NCBI RefSeq assembly: GCF_003096355.1
Contig: NZ_QEKI01000001.1
Location: forward strand, 62,001 to 126,000
Origin: Pontibacter virosus
GTDB lineage: Bacteria; Bacteroidota; Bacteroidia; Cytophagales; Hymenobacteraceae
Length of the DNA stretch: 64,000 nucleotides
Direction of reading: 5' to 3'
Part shown: positions 43,070-52,044 of the stretch, in pieces
How the letters are laid out: each line of letters opens with the position of its first letter
Numbering within the stretch: position 1 is the first letter of the stretch
Position numbers and translations under genes: made by a program
The notes under the pieces: model-generated
The model's input: only the letters and a program-made list of their open reading frames with translations
Database searches by the model: none
What the model was told of the DNA's origin: nothing

Positions 43070-45673
43070 CTACTGGAGGGTGCCGCCTGAATCTATCCTG
43101 TTGTTGTCCTGGCTTTCCACAGTAATCGGCACAAAGGTGAACATCCATTTTGTCGGGTTCTGCCAGTCTTTCCCTTTGAAGCTACCTACCGGCAGCTTCA
43201 CCAGAACCGTGTTCCATCCTTTGCGAACGGGCATCGCTACGGGTGTTCTGTACTCGTACCCTTCATCGAGAAGCGGAATCTCGGAATTGCCTTTCTGGCC
43301 GGCCCGCTTCCACTTGGGTGGTGCTACCAGCTGCCCGTTCAGGTATACGGCGCTGCCCCTGTCGTCCCAGGTGCCGGGCGCGGGGGAGTCGGAATTGTAA
43401 GAACGCGACAGGTTCTGAAAACCGGTCCAGAAATGACCGGTGGTATCCGCATCGCTCCAGAATTGGGTGGTGGCATACCAGGTAGTGTTCTCTTGCGGGT
43501 TCGGCAGTACGCCTTTTGCCAGCGGATGCCAGAAGTGGCGTAACACTACGGTGCCGCCCACTACCTCCATGGCCGGTTTGCTGGTTTTGAAGTTTTTCTT
43601 CTCAGGTGCAAAGGAAGCCTTCAAATCTCCCTTGTTTTTATACGGACCGAACAGTTTCCATTTTATACCTGCCTGTGCGACATACGGAAAGGGAAGCCCC
43701 TCAAAGTCCAGCTTTTGCTGATCCAGCAGGCGGTTCTCAAACTCCTGAAACTCCTGCAGTCGTTCGGGCTGGTTGGCCGGGATGTTCGTGAGCCAGCCAT
43801 CGTGACCGCCGCCCTTCCAGCTGCGTTCTGCGAAGGCCAGTATACCCGGGTATACCGGATTCATGTGCAGCACGTCCTCCTGCCGCAGCACATTGCGGTC
43901 GTGCCACAGGCAAAGGGTAGCACCCATTACGCTACTGTCACCCTTCACCCGGTCACCGATGCGACGGCTGAAAATAGTATTCACAGCCTCCAGCGGATCC
44001 ATGTGGTTAAGGTACAGGTGCCGCGACTCAATGTATTTGGATTTGGGATTGACAGCCCCGTCTTTCATCCAGAGTTGACGGATCGTGGCTTCATCCAGGT
44101 TCCCTCCGGGGTCCCAGCCGATCGTCTTTTTGCCTCTGTCGTGCAGCCACTGGGTAACCTTGGGCAGAAACTTCTCGTTCGTGATCTCCACTTCATCCCC
44201 CCCGATATGCACGTAGGGCACATCGTAAGTGTCAGCGAAATCAGACAGGATGTTCTTTAGTATAGCCAGCCCCTCTTCGCTCTGCATATCCACTCCCATG
44301 GCCCGGGTGAAAGCGGCGCTGTGCCCCGGCATATCGATCTCAGGCACTAAGGTGATGTGGCGGTCCTTGCAATACTGGATGAGCTCCTGCATTTCGGACA
44401 CGGTGTAGTAGGCGCCTTTGTTGCGCGTCATGTGCTCTGGCGCCGTCAGTTGCGGGTACCGGGGCACCTCCAGCCGCCAGGCAATGTCTTCGGTCAGGTG
44501 GAAATGAAAAATGTTGAGCTTATACTTTGCCATCACATCGATCTGCTGCCTAAGCATGTCCATCGACTGATAATTTCTGCCTACATCCACCATGTAGCCT
44601 CTCCAGCCAAAGGCGGGCCAGTCACGGATTTCGCAACCAGGTATAAACACCCCATCGCGCATCAGCTGGTCGAGCGTCTGCACGGCATTGAAGATGCCAT
44701 GCGCCGTGTTAGCCTTAAGCTGTACTCTGTTCCCGTTCACTGATAAGGTATAGGCTTCGTCGGTATGCTGGGGCGCGTCTGTCTTTTCCAGCGCCAGTGT
44801 GAAGTGTGGCTCGTTTTGCGCCGCCTTTTCTTTTATTTGCACCGCCAGCCCTTTCCGGGCAAGTAGCTGCCTGAGGCGTACTGCCTCCGCTCTCAAAGCG
44901 GGATCACGTACTACAATTGCTTTTGCCTGGTAAAGCGGGAATGCATCATGCTTCCACTCCAATTGCTGGGGCACAGGCAGGATGGCAGGCTTTTGCTGCA
45001 GGTCAAATACTTTGTCGTAGATCAGATGTTTCCAGAAGGTATAGCCGTCTCCGTTCAGGTGCAGGCCATCGTTGGTATACCTGGCGTCGAGCCTGCCGGT
45101 ATGATCTGAAAAAGGGGTGTGCAGGTCAAGATAGGTATAGGCCTGCTTCGCAGCATTTTCCCGCAGCTGCTCGTTCACTTTTTTGATAAGTTCGGCCTTG
45201 CTGGTGTGGCCTCCAAACTTATTGAACTGCTCATTTACCGGCAGAATGCTCTGCACATACAGTTGTGTCGACGGGGACTTTGCCTTCAGATAGGTTGCTA
45301 TCCAGGACATGTTCTTCAGCAGGCTGTCTGCCGATATGTTTTGGGCCAGGTCATTGGTGCCAATCAGCAGAAAAACCTTTGCTGGCTTCCGCTGCGCCAC
45401 CTCTTCAATGCGATGCATCACACCAGCAGAAATATCTCCGCTTATGCCCCGATTTTTTAGCCTGCTGTCGGCAAACAGCTCACTCCATTCCCCTCCGTCG
45501 CTGATGCTATTGCCCAGAAAGATGATGTCGCCGTTGGTGTGTGGCAAATTCTTAAACAAGCTTGCCCGCTGGTGATAATAGGTAGAAAACAGATTGTCTG
45601 CCAGTTGCACCGGCTTTACCTGGGCAGTTGCGGTACTGATCAGGAACATCAACAGGAGCGTGAGTCTTGTCAT
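43070..45673 (-). CDS. SGNH esterase fused to GH20 beta-N-acetylhexosaminidase
   Basis: 867 residues with a signal peptide. Residues 25-225 are an SGNH/GDSL esterase: FLGNSISDGGEW (S56), GTND (N107), and YTNDGLHLNGDGY (D202, H205). Residues 232-350 are the GH20 N-terminal domain and 350-640 the GH20 barrel with FHFHLTEDIAWRLEV, EIDMPGH and the catalytic HIGGD493-E494. The last 220 residues form a beta-rich domain with WYATTQFW and GRNTVLVKLP-like patterns (here GWNTVLVKLP). The esterase part probably removes acetyl groups and the GH20 part a terminal beta-GlcNAc or GalNAc from the same glycan. Such coupling is inferred; the individual domain assignments are clear. Confidence 0.9.
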   Translation of the reverse strand: MTRLTLLLMFLISTATAQVKPVQLADNLFSTYYHQRASLFKNLPHTNGDIIFLGNSISDGGEWSELFADSRLKNRGISGDISAGVMHRIEEVAQRKPAKVFLLIGTNDLAQNISADSLLKNMSWIATYLKAKSPSTQLYVQSILPVNEQFNKFGGHTSKAELIKKVNEQLRENAAKQAYTYLDLHTPFSDHTGRLDARYTNDGLHLNGDGYTFWKHLIYDKVFDLQQKPAILPVPQQLEWKHDAFPLYQAKAIVVRDPALRAEAVRLRQLLARKGLAVQIKEKAAQNEPHFTLALEKTDAPQHTDEAYTLSVNGNRVQLKANTAHGIFNAVQTLDQLMRDGVFIPGCEIRDWPAFGWRGYMVDVGRNYQSMDMLRQQIDVMAKYKLNIFHFHLTEDIAWRLEVPRYPQLTAPEHMTRNKGAYYTVSEMQELIQYCKDRHITLVPEIDMPGHSAAFTRAMGVDMQSEEGLAILKNILSDFADTYDVPYVHIGGDEVEITNEKFLPKVTQWLHDRGKKTIGWDPGGNLDEATIRQLWMKDGAVNPKSKYIESRHLYLNHMDPLEAVNTIFSRRIGDRVKGDSSVMGATLCLWHDRNVLRQEDVLHMNPVYPGILAFAERSWKGGGHDGWLTNIPANQPERLQEFQEFENRLLDQQKLDFEGLPFPYVAQAGIKWKLFGPYKNKGDLKASFAPEKKNFKTSKPAMEVVGGTVVLRHFWHPLAKGVLPNPQENTTWYATTQFWSDADTTGHFWTGFQNLSRSYNSDSPAPGTWDDRGSAVYLNGQLVAPPKWKRAGQKGNSEIPLLDEGYEYRTPVAMPVRKGWNTVLVKLPVGSFKGKDWQNPTKWMFTFVPITVESQDNNRIDSGGTLQ

Positions 45674-45930
45674 ATCTATAAAGTAAATCTCTTATGCCAA
45701 AGCACAAAGTACAGGGTACGGTTAATCACACCCAATGTATTAGGTATGACATATACTTATAAAGATAGCTATTTAAGTCAGGAACAACCAAATCTCTTAC
45801 CACTAAATATCACCAGTTTTAGGAGGGGAAGGCATAAAATGAGGTAGGTGACCAACTCAGGCTGGCACACCTACCTCCTAAATCCGGTTGATTGATCCTC
45901 AGCCGTACATAAACTCAATTGTGTATCAGC

Positions 45931-48219
45931 TTATTTCTCCCTGGACAGGGAGTAAGGATAGGCTCCTTCTTTTGTACCTCTTTGCTTATTCGGGCTATTC
46001 GTCATTTGAAAATCGATTGCTGCTCCTTTTAAGAGCTCACTGTGGCTCAGCCAGTTCTTGTCGTAGGATTTGCCGTTGAGGCGCATGCTGTTAATGTACT
46101 TATTATCGGCACTGTTCTCCGGTGCGCTGATGACCAGTTGCTTTCCGTTTTCCAGCTGCAGCGTCGCTTTCTTGAACAAAGGGGCTCCCAGTACATACTG
46201 GTCTGTGGCCGGGGTGACCGGATAGAATCCGAGCGCAGAGAATACATACCAGGCGGAGGTCTGCCCATTGTCTTCGTCGCCACAGTAGCCGTCCGGTGCA
46301 GGCGTATACATGCGGTCCATGGTTTCGCGCACCCAATACTGCGCCTTCCAGGGCTCTCCGGCATAATTGTAAAGGTAGATCATGTGCTGGATGGGCTGGT
46401 TACCGTGTGCATACTGGCCCATGTTGGCAATCTGCATTTCGCGTATCTCATGGATCACGGCGCCATAATAGCTCTCATCATACACAGGAGGCAGGGTAAA
46501 CACAGAATCCAGCTTGGCAGTGAAGTTGGTTTTGCCGCCCATCAGGTCGATCAGCCCCTGCACATCATGGAACACAGACCAGCTGTAGTGCCAGCTGTTG
46601 CCCTCCGTAAAGGCATCGCCCCACTTAAAGGGATTGAACGGCGACTGAAAGGTTCCGTCCTGATTCTTGCCGCGCATCAGTCCGGTGGCAGGGTCGTATA
46701 GGTTGCGGTAATTGAGCGCCCGTTTCGCGTACAGGTTAATCTCTTTCTTAGGACGCTTCAGGGCCTTGGCCAGCTGGTAAATGGCAAAGTCATCGTAGGC
46801 GTATTCGAGCGTACGGGCGGCATTCTCGTTAATCTTCACATCATAGGGCACATAACCCAGTTTGTTGTAATAGGCTGCACCGGCACGGCCCACTGCCGTC
46901 AGCGGCCCTTCGTTGTTGGCCCCCTTGAGCACGCCTTCGTAAAGCGCTTTAATATCCTGCCCCCGCACCCCTTTCAGGTAGGCGTCTGCCACGACCGAGG
47001 CAGAGTTGTTGCCCACCATCACGTTGCGATAGCCCGGACTCGCCCACTCCGGCAGCCATCCTCCTTCCTTGTAAGTGTTCGCCAGCCCCTCCTGGATTTC
47101 AGCGTTCACGGACGGGTACATCAGGTTCAGGAAAGGAAAGAGCGCCCGGAACGTATCCCAGAAGCCGGTGTCGGTGTACATAAATCCCGGTAACACCTTG
47201 CCGTTGTAGGGGCTGTAATGCATCACGTTCCCTGCCGCGTCTAATTCATAGAACTTGCGGGGGAAGAGCAGGGTACGGTAGAGACAGGAGTAGAAAGTGC
47301 GCATCTGCTCTGGGGTGCCGCCCTCCACGGCAATGCGGCTTAGCTCTTTATTCCATGCCTGTTTCCCTTTTTCCTTTACCGTTTCAAAGTCATCGTTGCC
47401 GATCTCTTTCAGGTTCAATTCGGCTTGTTCGGGGCTGATGAAAGAAGAGGCAACGCGGGCGTGCACCTGCTCTCCCTTGCGGGTCTTAAAACCGACTGCA
47501 GCGCCAACGTGATTATCCTGCAGCTCCAGCACCTTTGCCTGCAGCTTATCCCCGCTCCAGGTCGCCGTGCTTGCGAAGGGCTTGTCAAAGACGATCACAA
47601 AGTAGTTTTTAAAGTTCTCTGGCACGCCGCCACTGTTTTTGGTGGTGTAGCCGATGATCTTGTTTTCGTTGGGTATGATCTTGATGTATGAGCCTTTGTC
47701 AAACGCGTCGATCACCACATAAGCGCTCTCAGTTTCAGGAAACGTAAAGCGGAAACTGGCAGCGCGTTCGGTAGGGGCCAGTTCGGTGGTTACGTCGTGG
47801 TCGGCCAGGTATACGCTGTAGTAGTAGGGTTTGGCCACTTCGGATTTGTGGGAAAACCAGCTGGCACGGTCCTCTTCGTTGAACTTCAGCTTTCCTGTCA
47901 CAGGCATGATGGCAAATTGCCCGTAGTCGTTCATCCAGGGCGAAGGCTGGTGGGTCTGTTTGAAGCCCCGGATCTTGTCGGCGCTGTACAAGTAGCCCCA
48001 GCCGTCCCCCATCTTGCCGGTCTGTGGCATCCAGAAGTTCATCCCCCAGGGCAGTGCGACAGCCGGATAGGTATTGCCATTGGAAAGGCTGTGCTTTGAA
48101 TCAGTGCCCATCAGCGGATTCACCCACTCTACCGGGTCTGTTACTTTATCAACCAGTACGGTTTGCCCGGATACAGAGAGCGTAGCAAAGGCAAAAAAAA
48201 GGAGTAAGAGTTTTTTCAT
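45931..48219 (-). CDS. GH92 alpha-mannosidase, exported
   Basis: 762 residues with a signal peptide (LLLLFFAFATLSVSGQ). Family strings include VNPLMGTDSKHSLSNGNTYP, ALPWGMNFWMPQTG, FYSCLYRTLLFPRKFYELDA, YTDTGFWDTFRALFPFLNLM, GNQPIQHMIYLYNYAGEPWK and CGDEDNGQTSAWYVFSALGF. GH92 enzymes are Ca2+-dependent inverting exo-alpha-mannosidases, mostly acting on the mannose branches of N-glycans. It lies upstream of the SGNH-GH20 gene on the same strand (257 bases apart). The second GH92 protein, encoded at 62268, belongs to a clearly different branch, so they may cut different linkages. Confidence 0.95.
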   Translation of the reverse strand: MKKLLLLFFAFATLSVSGQTVLVDKVTDPVEWVNPLMGTDSKHSLSNGNTYPAVALPWGMNFWMPQTGKMGDGWGYLYSADKIRGFKQTHQPSPWMNDYGQFAIMPVTGKLKFNEEDRASWFSHKSEVAKPYYYSVYLADHDVTTELAPTERAASFRFTFPETESAYVVIDAFDKGSYIKIIPNENKIIGYTTKNSGGVPENFKNYFVIVFDKPFASTATWSGDKLQAKVLELQDNHVGAAVGFKTRKGEQVHARVASSFISPEQAELNLKEIGNDDFETVKEKGKQAWNKELSRIAVEGGTPEQMRTFYSCLYRTLLFPRKFYELDAAGNVMHYSPYNGKVLPGFMYTDTGFWDTFRALFPFLNLMYPSVNAEIQEGLANTYKEGGWLPEWASPGYRNVMVGNNSASVVADAYLKGVRGQDIKALYEGVLKGANNEGPLTAVGRAGAAYYNKLGYVPYDVKINENAARTLEYAYDDFAIYQLAKALKRPKKEINLYAKRALNYRNLYDPATGLMRGKNQDGTFQSPFNPFKWGDAFTEGNSWHYSWSVFHDVQGLIDLMGGKTNFTAKLDSVFTLPPVYDESYYGAVIHEIREMQIANMGQYAHGNQPIQHMIYLYNYAGEPWKAQYWVRETMDRMYTPAPDGYCGDEDNGQTSAWYVFSALGFYPVTPATDQYVLGAPLFKKATLQLENGKQLVISAPENSADNKYINSMRLNGKSYDKNWLSHSELLKGAAIDFQMTNSPNKQRGTKEGAYPYSLSREK

Positions 48220-48354
48220 AATTGGCTTTGGAACTAGGTGATAGCGTATGCTGCGCTGCTCTATACAGCGGCATTTTTACCATGCTTCAAGTATACAATT
48301 TTTTATATAAAGGAAAAGAAAAAACTACTCTCCCCGAACAGGCCATTATACCTG

Positions 48355-49134
48355 TTACAGCGCCCGATCCAGGTGCACATAGCCTCCATCCACATGCACG
48401 AGCTGTCCGGTGGTGTGGCTGGATCTTGGGGAGAGCAGAAACGCCACCGTATTGGCGATCTCGGCGGTAGTGGTCATGCGCTGCTCCAGCGGGATCTTCT
48501 GCGTGATGGCTTCCAGCTTGCGCTCCGGTTCTTCAAAGGTACTGATCCAGGAAGCATACAGTGGCGTCCAGGCTTCGGCCACGATCACGGCATTAACCCG
48601 AATGCTATAAGGCAGCAACTCGACGGCCCACTCCCGCGTGAGGGCATTGCGTGCTCCGTTGGCGGCAGCATAGGCGGATGTGCCACCCTGCCCGGTTTCG
48701 GCTGTTTTGGACCCGATGTTCACAATGGCGCCTTTCGAGGCTTTCAAGGCTGGCAGAGAATGGTGCGCCATCAGGTAATAATGCACCACGTTTTTGTGAA
48801 GCGAAGCCATGAATGCTTCGTAGCTACCCTGTTCCAGGCCCACGCCATCGTTCACGCCGGCATTGTTCACCAGGCCATCGATCCGCCCATACTGCTGCAT
48901 GACCGCCTGCACCGCTTGCTCGCATGCTGCCGGTTCTGTCAGTTCGGCGACTACCTGGAATGCCTGCCCTCCGGCAGCTTCTACCTCTGCCACAGTTTTC
49001 TGGTTGTCCTCCCCAGACCTGCCCACAATGACAGGTATAGCACCCTCGGCAGCCAGCACTTTCACGATACCTTCTCCTATACCTTTGGCACCGCCCGTCA
49101 CAATGATCACTTTATCTCTTAGCTCTAAATCCAT
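48355..49134 (-). CDS. SDR oxidoreductase, probable L-fucose dehydrogenase
   Basis: 259 residues. Rossmann motif T13-G-G-A-K-G-I-G20, NNAG at 90-93, and Y155 in the active site. The usual YxxxK is Y155-AAA-N159 here, so the catalytic Lys is Asn; the surrounding NALTREWAVELLPYSIRVNA and IPLEQRMTTTAEIANTVAFL are otherwise typical of the dehydrogenases in L-fucose operons. It would oxidise L-fucose to L-fucono-lactone with NAD(P)+. It is the last gene of the minus-strand fucose unit, 12 bases after the lactonase gene. Assignment to the first step rests on context and overall similarity; roles of the two SDR genes could be exchanged. Confidence 0.82.
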   Translation of the reverse strand: MDLELRDKVIIVTGGAKGIGEGIVKVLAAEGAIPVIVGRSGEDNQKTVAEVEAAGGQAFQVVAELTEPAACEQAVQAVMQQYGRIDGLVNNAGVNDGVGLEQGSYEAFMASLHKNVVHYYLMAHHSLPALKASKGAIVNIGSKTAETGQGGTSAYAAANGARNALTREWAVELLPYSIRVNAVIVAEAWTPLYASWISTFEEPERKLEAITQKIPLEQRMTTTAEIANTVAFLLSPRSSHTTGQLVHVDGGYVHLDRAL

Positions 49135-49146
49135 TGTAGCTTTGAT

Positions 49147-49980
49147 TTAAGTCAGGTTGTAAAATTTGGCTGCGTTCCCTCCAAAAAAAGCCGCCTGTTC
49201 TGTCTTGCTGAAAGAAGAGAAGTACTCCTCCACAATGCCCAGCATGTCGGCATAGCTGGCCGCCACCAGGCACACCGGCCAGTCGGAGCCAAATAGAATG
49301 CGGTCTGTTCCGAAGGCTTCTACCGCAGTGTCCAGATAAGGTTTAAAGTCTTCTTTTTTCCAGTTATCCCAGTCTGCTTCCGTCACCATGCCCGATAGTT
49401 TGCAGTATGTATTTTCATGAACGGCCAACGCTTTTATATCTTTCTGCCAAGCGTTTAACCCCTGGTTTCGGATATCCGGTTTGGCCAGGTGGTCGAGCAC
49501 GAAAGGCTGACCCGGAAAACGGGCTACCAGCTGCTCCGCATATGCAAGCTGGTCCGGGTAAATCAGGATATCATAGGTATAGCCATACCGGGCGAGCTTG
49601 CCAATACCCCGCATAAAGTCAGGCCGGAGCATCAGGGCCTTGTCTGGCTGCCCCTGCAAAATGTACCGGAAACCCTTTAATTTCGGAAACTGCCTGTAAT
49701 AATCCAGCCGTTCATCCAGGCTTTCGTCCTGCAGCTCTACCCAGCCCACTACTCCTTTTACAAAGTCATGCGCCTGTGCCTGCTCCAACAGAAACCGGTT
49801 CTCCGTTTCAGGTTGCGCCGACTGCACCAGTACACAGCCATCAAAGCCATGCTGCCGTAACGGCGGTTCCAGATCCGATGGCAGAAAATCCCTTCTAATC
49901 ACTGCCATTTCATCGGTAATCCAGTTGTCACGCTCCGGGCTATACTGCCAGAAGTGCTGGTGCGCGTCTATTTTAAGCAT
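49147..49980 (-). CDS. Amidohydrolase, probable L-fuconolactonase
   Basis: 277 residues of the amidohydrolase_2 family: the metal motif D-A-H-Q-H-F at 5-10, the strands DGCVLVQSAQPETENRFLLE and KGFRYILQG, a barrel His in PFVLDHLAKPDI and the final metal Asp in FGSDWPVC. These features match L-fucono/L-rhamnono-lactonases. The reaction is opening of L-fucono-1,5-lactone to L-fuconate in the cytoplasm. The start codon overlaps the end of the FAH-family gene by eight bases, and the SDR gene follows after 12 bases, so the three are translationally linked. Confidence 0.9.
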   Translation of the reverse strand: MLKIDAHQHFWQYSPERDNWITDEMAVIRRDFLPSDLEPPLRQHGFDGCVLVQSAQPETENRFLLEQAQAHDFVKGVVGWVELQDESLDERLDYYRQFPKLKGFRYILQGQPDKALMLRPDFMRGIGKLARYGYTYDILIYPDQLAYAEQLVARFPGQPFVLDHLAKPDIRNQGLNAWQKDIKALAVHENTYCKLSGMVTEADWDNWKKEDFKPYLDTAVEAFGTDRILFGSDWPVCLVAASYADMLGIVEEYFSSFSKTEQAAFFGGNAAKFYNLT

Positions 49981-50824
49981 AGGCTCTTACGGTCTGTTTA
50001 GACGAGCCCAAGCCGTCTATACCTAACTCCACCACATCGCCTTCCTGCAGGTATACCTGCGGATTCATACCTAAGCCGACACCGGCGGGAGTGCCTGTCG
50101 TAATCATATCGCCGGGCAGCAGCGTCATGAATTGGCTCAGGTAAGAGACAAGGAAAGGTATCTTGAAGATCAGGTTGGCTGTGGTACCGTCCTGCATGGT
50201 TTTACCGTTCACGGTCAGCCAGAGGCGCAGGTTATTTATGTCGCCCACTTCATCGGTCGTGGCCAGAAATGGGCCGACCGGTGCGAAGGTGTCGTTGCTT
50301 TTGCCTTTCACCCACTGTCCGCCACGCTCGAGCTGAAACTCGCGCTCGCTGTAGTCGTTGTGCAAGGTATAGCCCGCCACAAAATCCAGCGCTTCGGACT
50401 CCGGCACATAGCTGGCTTTTTTGCCGATCACTACGGCCAGTTCCACTTCCCAGTCCAGTTTTTTTGAGTTCTTCGGTATTACCACGTCATCGTTAGGCCC
50501 GCAGAGTGCCGTAGTCGCTTTAAAGAAAACGATCGGTTCCTGCGGTATGGCAGCGTTTGTCTCCCGGGCATGGTCGGCATAGTTCAGGCCAATGCAGACG
50601 ATCTTGGAGGGACGGGCAATCGCCGAGCCGAACCGCACACCGTCTGGTATCAGGGGCAGTTTCCCCTCGTTCTGCTGTACAAATGCTTTTAACCGTTCAA
50701 GGCCATTGCGTTCAAAGAACTGTTCGTTGTAATCTTCTCCAAAGGCGGATACATCATATTTTACATCGTTCAAAATCACGCCGGCTTTCTCCTGGCCCGG
50801 CTCTCCGAATCTGAATAGTTTCAT
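49973..50824 (-). CDS. FAH-family hydrolase, probable 2,4-diketo-3-deoxy-L-fuconate hydrolase
   Basis: 283 residues from the ATG at 50824, chosen because MKLFRFGEPGQEKAGVILND is the usual start; a frame from 50878 adds 18 residues. The fumarylacetoacetate-hydrolase fold shows IVCIGLNYADHARE, EPIVFFKATTALCGPNDDV, the metal-binding DWEVELAVVIGK and DMITTGTPAGVGLGM. In fucose pathways this family splits 2,4-diketo-3-deoxy-L-fuconate into pyruvate and L-lactate, the last step. It is separated from the next upstream gene (51151) by 326 bases holding an inverted repeat, so it may have its own promoter. Confidence 0.88.
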   Translation of the reverse strand: MKLFRFGEPGQEKAGVILNDVKYDVSAFGEDYNEQFFERNGLERLKAFVQQNEGKLPLIPDGVRFGSAIARPSKIVCIGLNYADHARETNAAIPQEPIVFFKATTALCGPNDDVVIPKNSKKLDWEVELAVVIGKKASYVPESEALDFVAGYTLHNDYSEREFQLERGGQWVKGKSNDTFAPVGPFLATTDEVGDINNLRLWLTVNGKTMQDGTTANLIFKIPFLVSYLSQFMTLLPGDMITTGTPAGVGLGMNPQVYLQEGDVVELGIDGLGSSKQTVRAYA

Positions 50825-50933
50825 GGTAATTGCTTGTAAGTATAAATTTCGCTCCGCGCTTGTGCTGGAGCGGTTCATTTTAGATTTAGAGCGTGTACCC
50901 CCGATCGGGGCGGCTCGGTTCTTTTTATTTCTT

Positions 50934-51030
50934 TGTCATCCTGTAAGGATCCTGGCAGCAAATAAAATGGGCTAATCCTCCCGGGGGTTGGGGCCACTCT
51001 TTCTCAACCAGGATCCTTAACAGAATGACA
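50934..51030. repeat. MITE-like inverted repeat inside the fucose gene set
   Basis: The ends are inverted repeats of about 22 bases: 50934-50955 (TGTCATCCTGTAAGGATCCT plus GG) against 51008-51030, with a perfect core TAAGGATCCTGG/CCAGGATCCTTA of 12 bp and about 52 bases between. The interior is not coding. Such short elements with GGATCCT cores occur as scattered intergenic repeats in related genomes, as far as I recall. It splits the fucose genes into two parts. Confidence 0.75.
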
Positions 51031-51150
51031 GGGGAATCCCAAACTTATATTCTCGGAATCAATCAGCTCTATCATAGAATGAAAAAGGTCCTCTGTCGAG
51101 TATCATGCCCCTACCACCCCCGATGGGGGACTTCTCTCAGAGTTGTTTCT

Positions 51151-51915
51151 CTAGTTGTTCAGTTTGATAAAACCCCCGTCGATCGGATAGTCGCAGCCGG
51201 TAATAAAACCTGCTTCGTCGGAGCACAGGAAAAGGGCGAGCGCCGCTACCTCCTCCGGTCTGGCCATCCGTCCGATAGGCTGGGTTTTGGAGAGTTTCTC
51301 AAACATCTCCTCCTCCCTGCCCGGATAGTTCTTCGCTATAAAGCCATCTACAAAAGGGGTATGGACGCGGGCCGGGGATACGCTGTTGCACCTGATGTTG
51401 GCACCCAGATAATCCTTTGCGACAGACAAAGTCATGGCATGTACGGCCCCTTTGCTCATGGAATAGGCGAACCGGTCTGGTATGCCGACGTGGGCAACAA
51501 TAGACGCCAGGTTCAGGATCGCCCCTCCCCCCTTTTTCTTCATCTGGATGACAGCAGCCTGCAGGCAGTTATAAGCACCCTTCACGTTTACCTGGTAGAT
51601 TCTGTCCAGGTCAGCTTCGGAAGTATTTTCCAGGTTGCCCACATGCGCTATACCTGCATTGTTCACCAGAATGTCTACCTCCCCAATGGCTTCGAATACT
51701 TCGTTCACCTGGTCCTGCCGGCTCACATCGCAGCTATGAATAAGGGCGCGACCACCAGCGGCTTCAATTTCTGCTACTGTTTCATGGGCCGCCGCTTCGT
51801 GCAGTTCCACCACGTGCACCTCGGCACCTTGTCTTGCAAATACCAGTGCGATGGCTTTCCCGATGCCACTTCCGCCGCCGGTCACAACCGCTTTCTTTCC
51901 TGCTAACTTAAACAT
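51151..51915 (-). CDS. SDR dehydrogenase, probable 2-keto-3-deoxy-L-fuconate dehydrogenase
   Basis: 254 residues of the classical SDR type: TGGGSGIGKAIAL, VDILVNNAGIAH, a Ser in LNLASIVAHVG, Y-S-M-S-K in the active site, and the C-terminal FITGCDYPIDGGFI. In non-phosphorylative L-fucose degradation such an enzyme oxidises 2-keto-3-deoxy-L-fuconate to the 2,4-diketo compound that the FAH hydrolase then splits. It follows the dehydratase gene (52045) by 129 bases on the same strand. Assignment comes from family plus context; it keeps the catalytic Lys that the other SDR lacks. Confidence 0.85.
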   Translation of the reverse strand: MFKLAGKKAVVTGGGSGIGKAIALVFARQGAEVHVVELHEAAAHETVAEIEAAGGRALIHSCDVSRQDQVNEVFEAIGEVDILVNNAGIAHVGNLENTSEADLDRIYQVNVKGAYNCLQAAVIQMKKKGGGAILNLASIVAHVGIPDRFAYSMSKGAVHAMTLSVAKDYLGANIRCNSVSPARVHTPFVDGFIAKNYPGREEEMFEKLSKTQPIGRMARPEEVAALALFLCSDEAGFITGCDYPIDGGFIKLNN

Positions 51916-52044
51916 TTCGTTTGTTGATTGTTAGTTGTTACTTGTTTTGGGTGGTAGATGGTCAGGCTGGCTATGTTAATCGCGATGTTTCAAAAAAAAC
52001 AGTCATAAAAACAATCGACTTTCAGCAATTAACAACCTACATCT

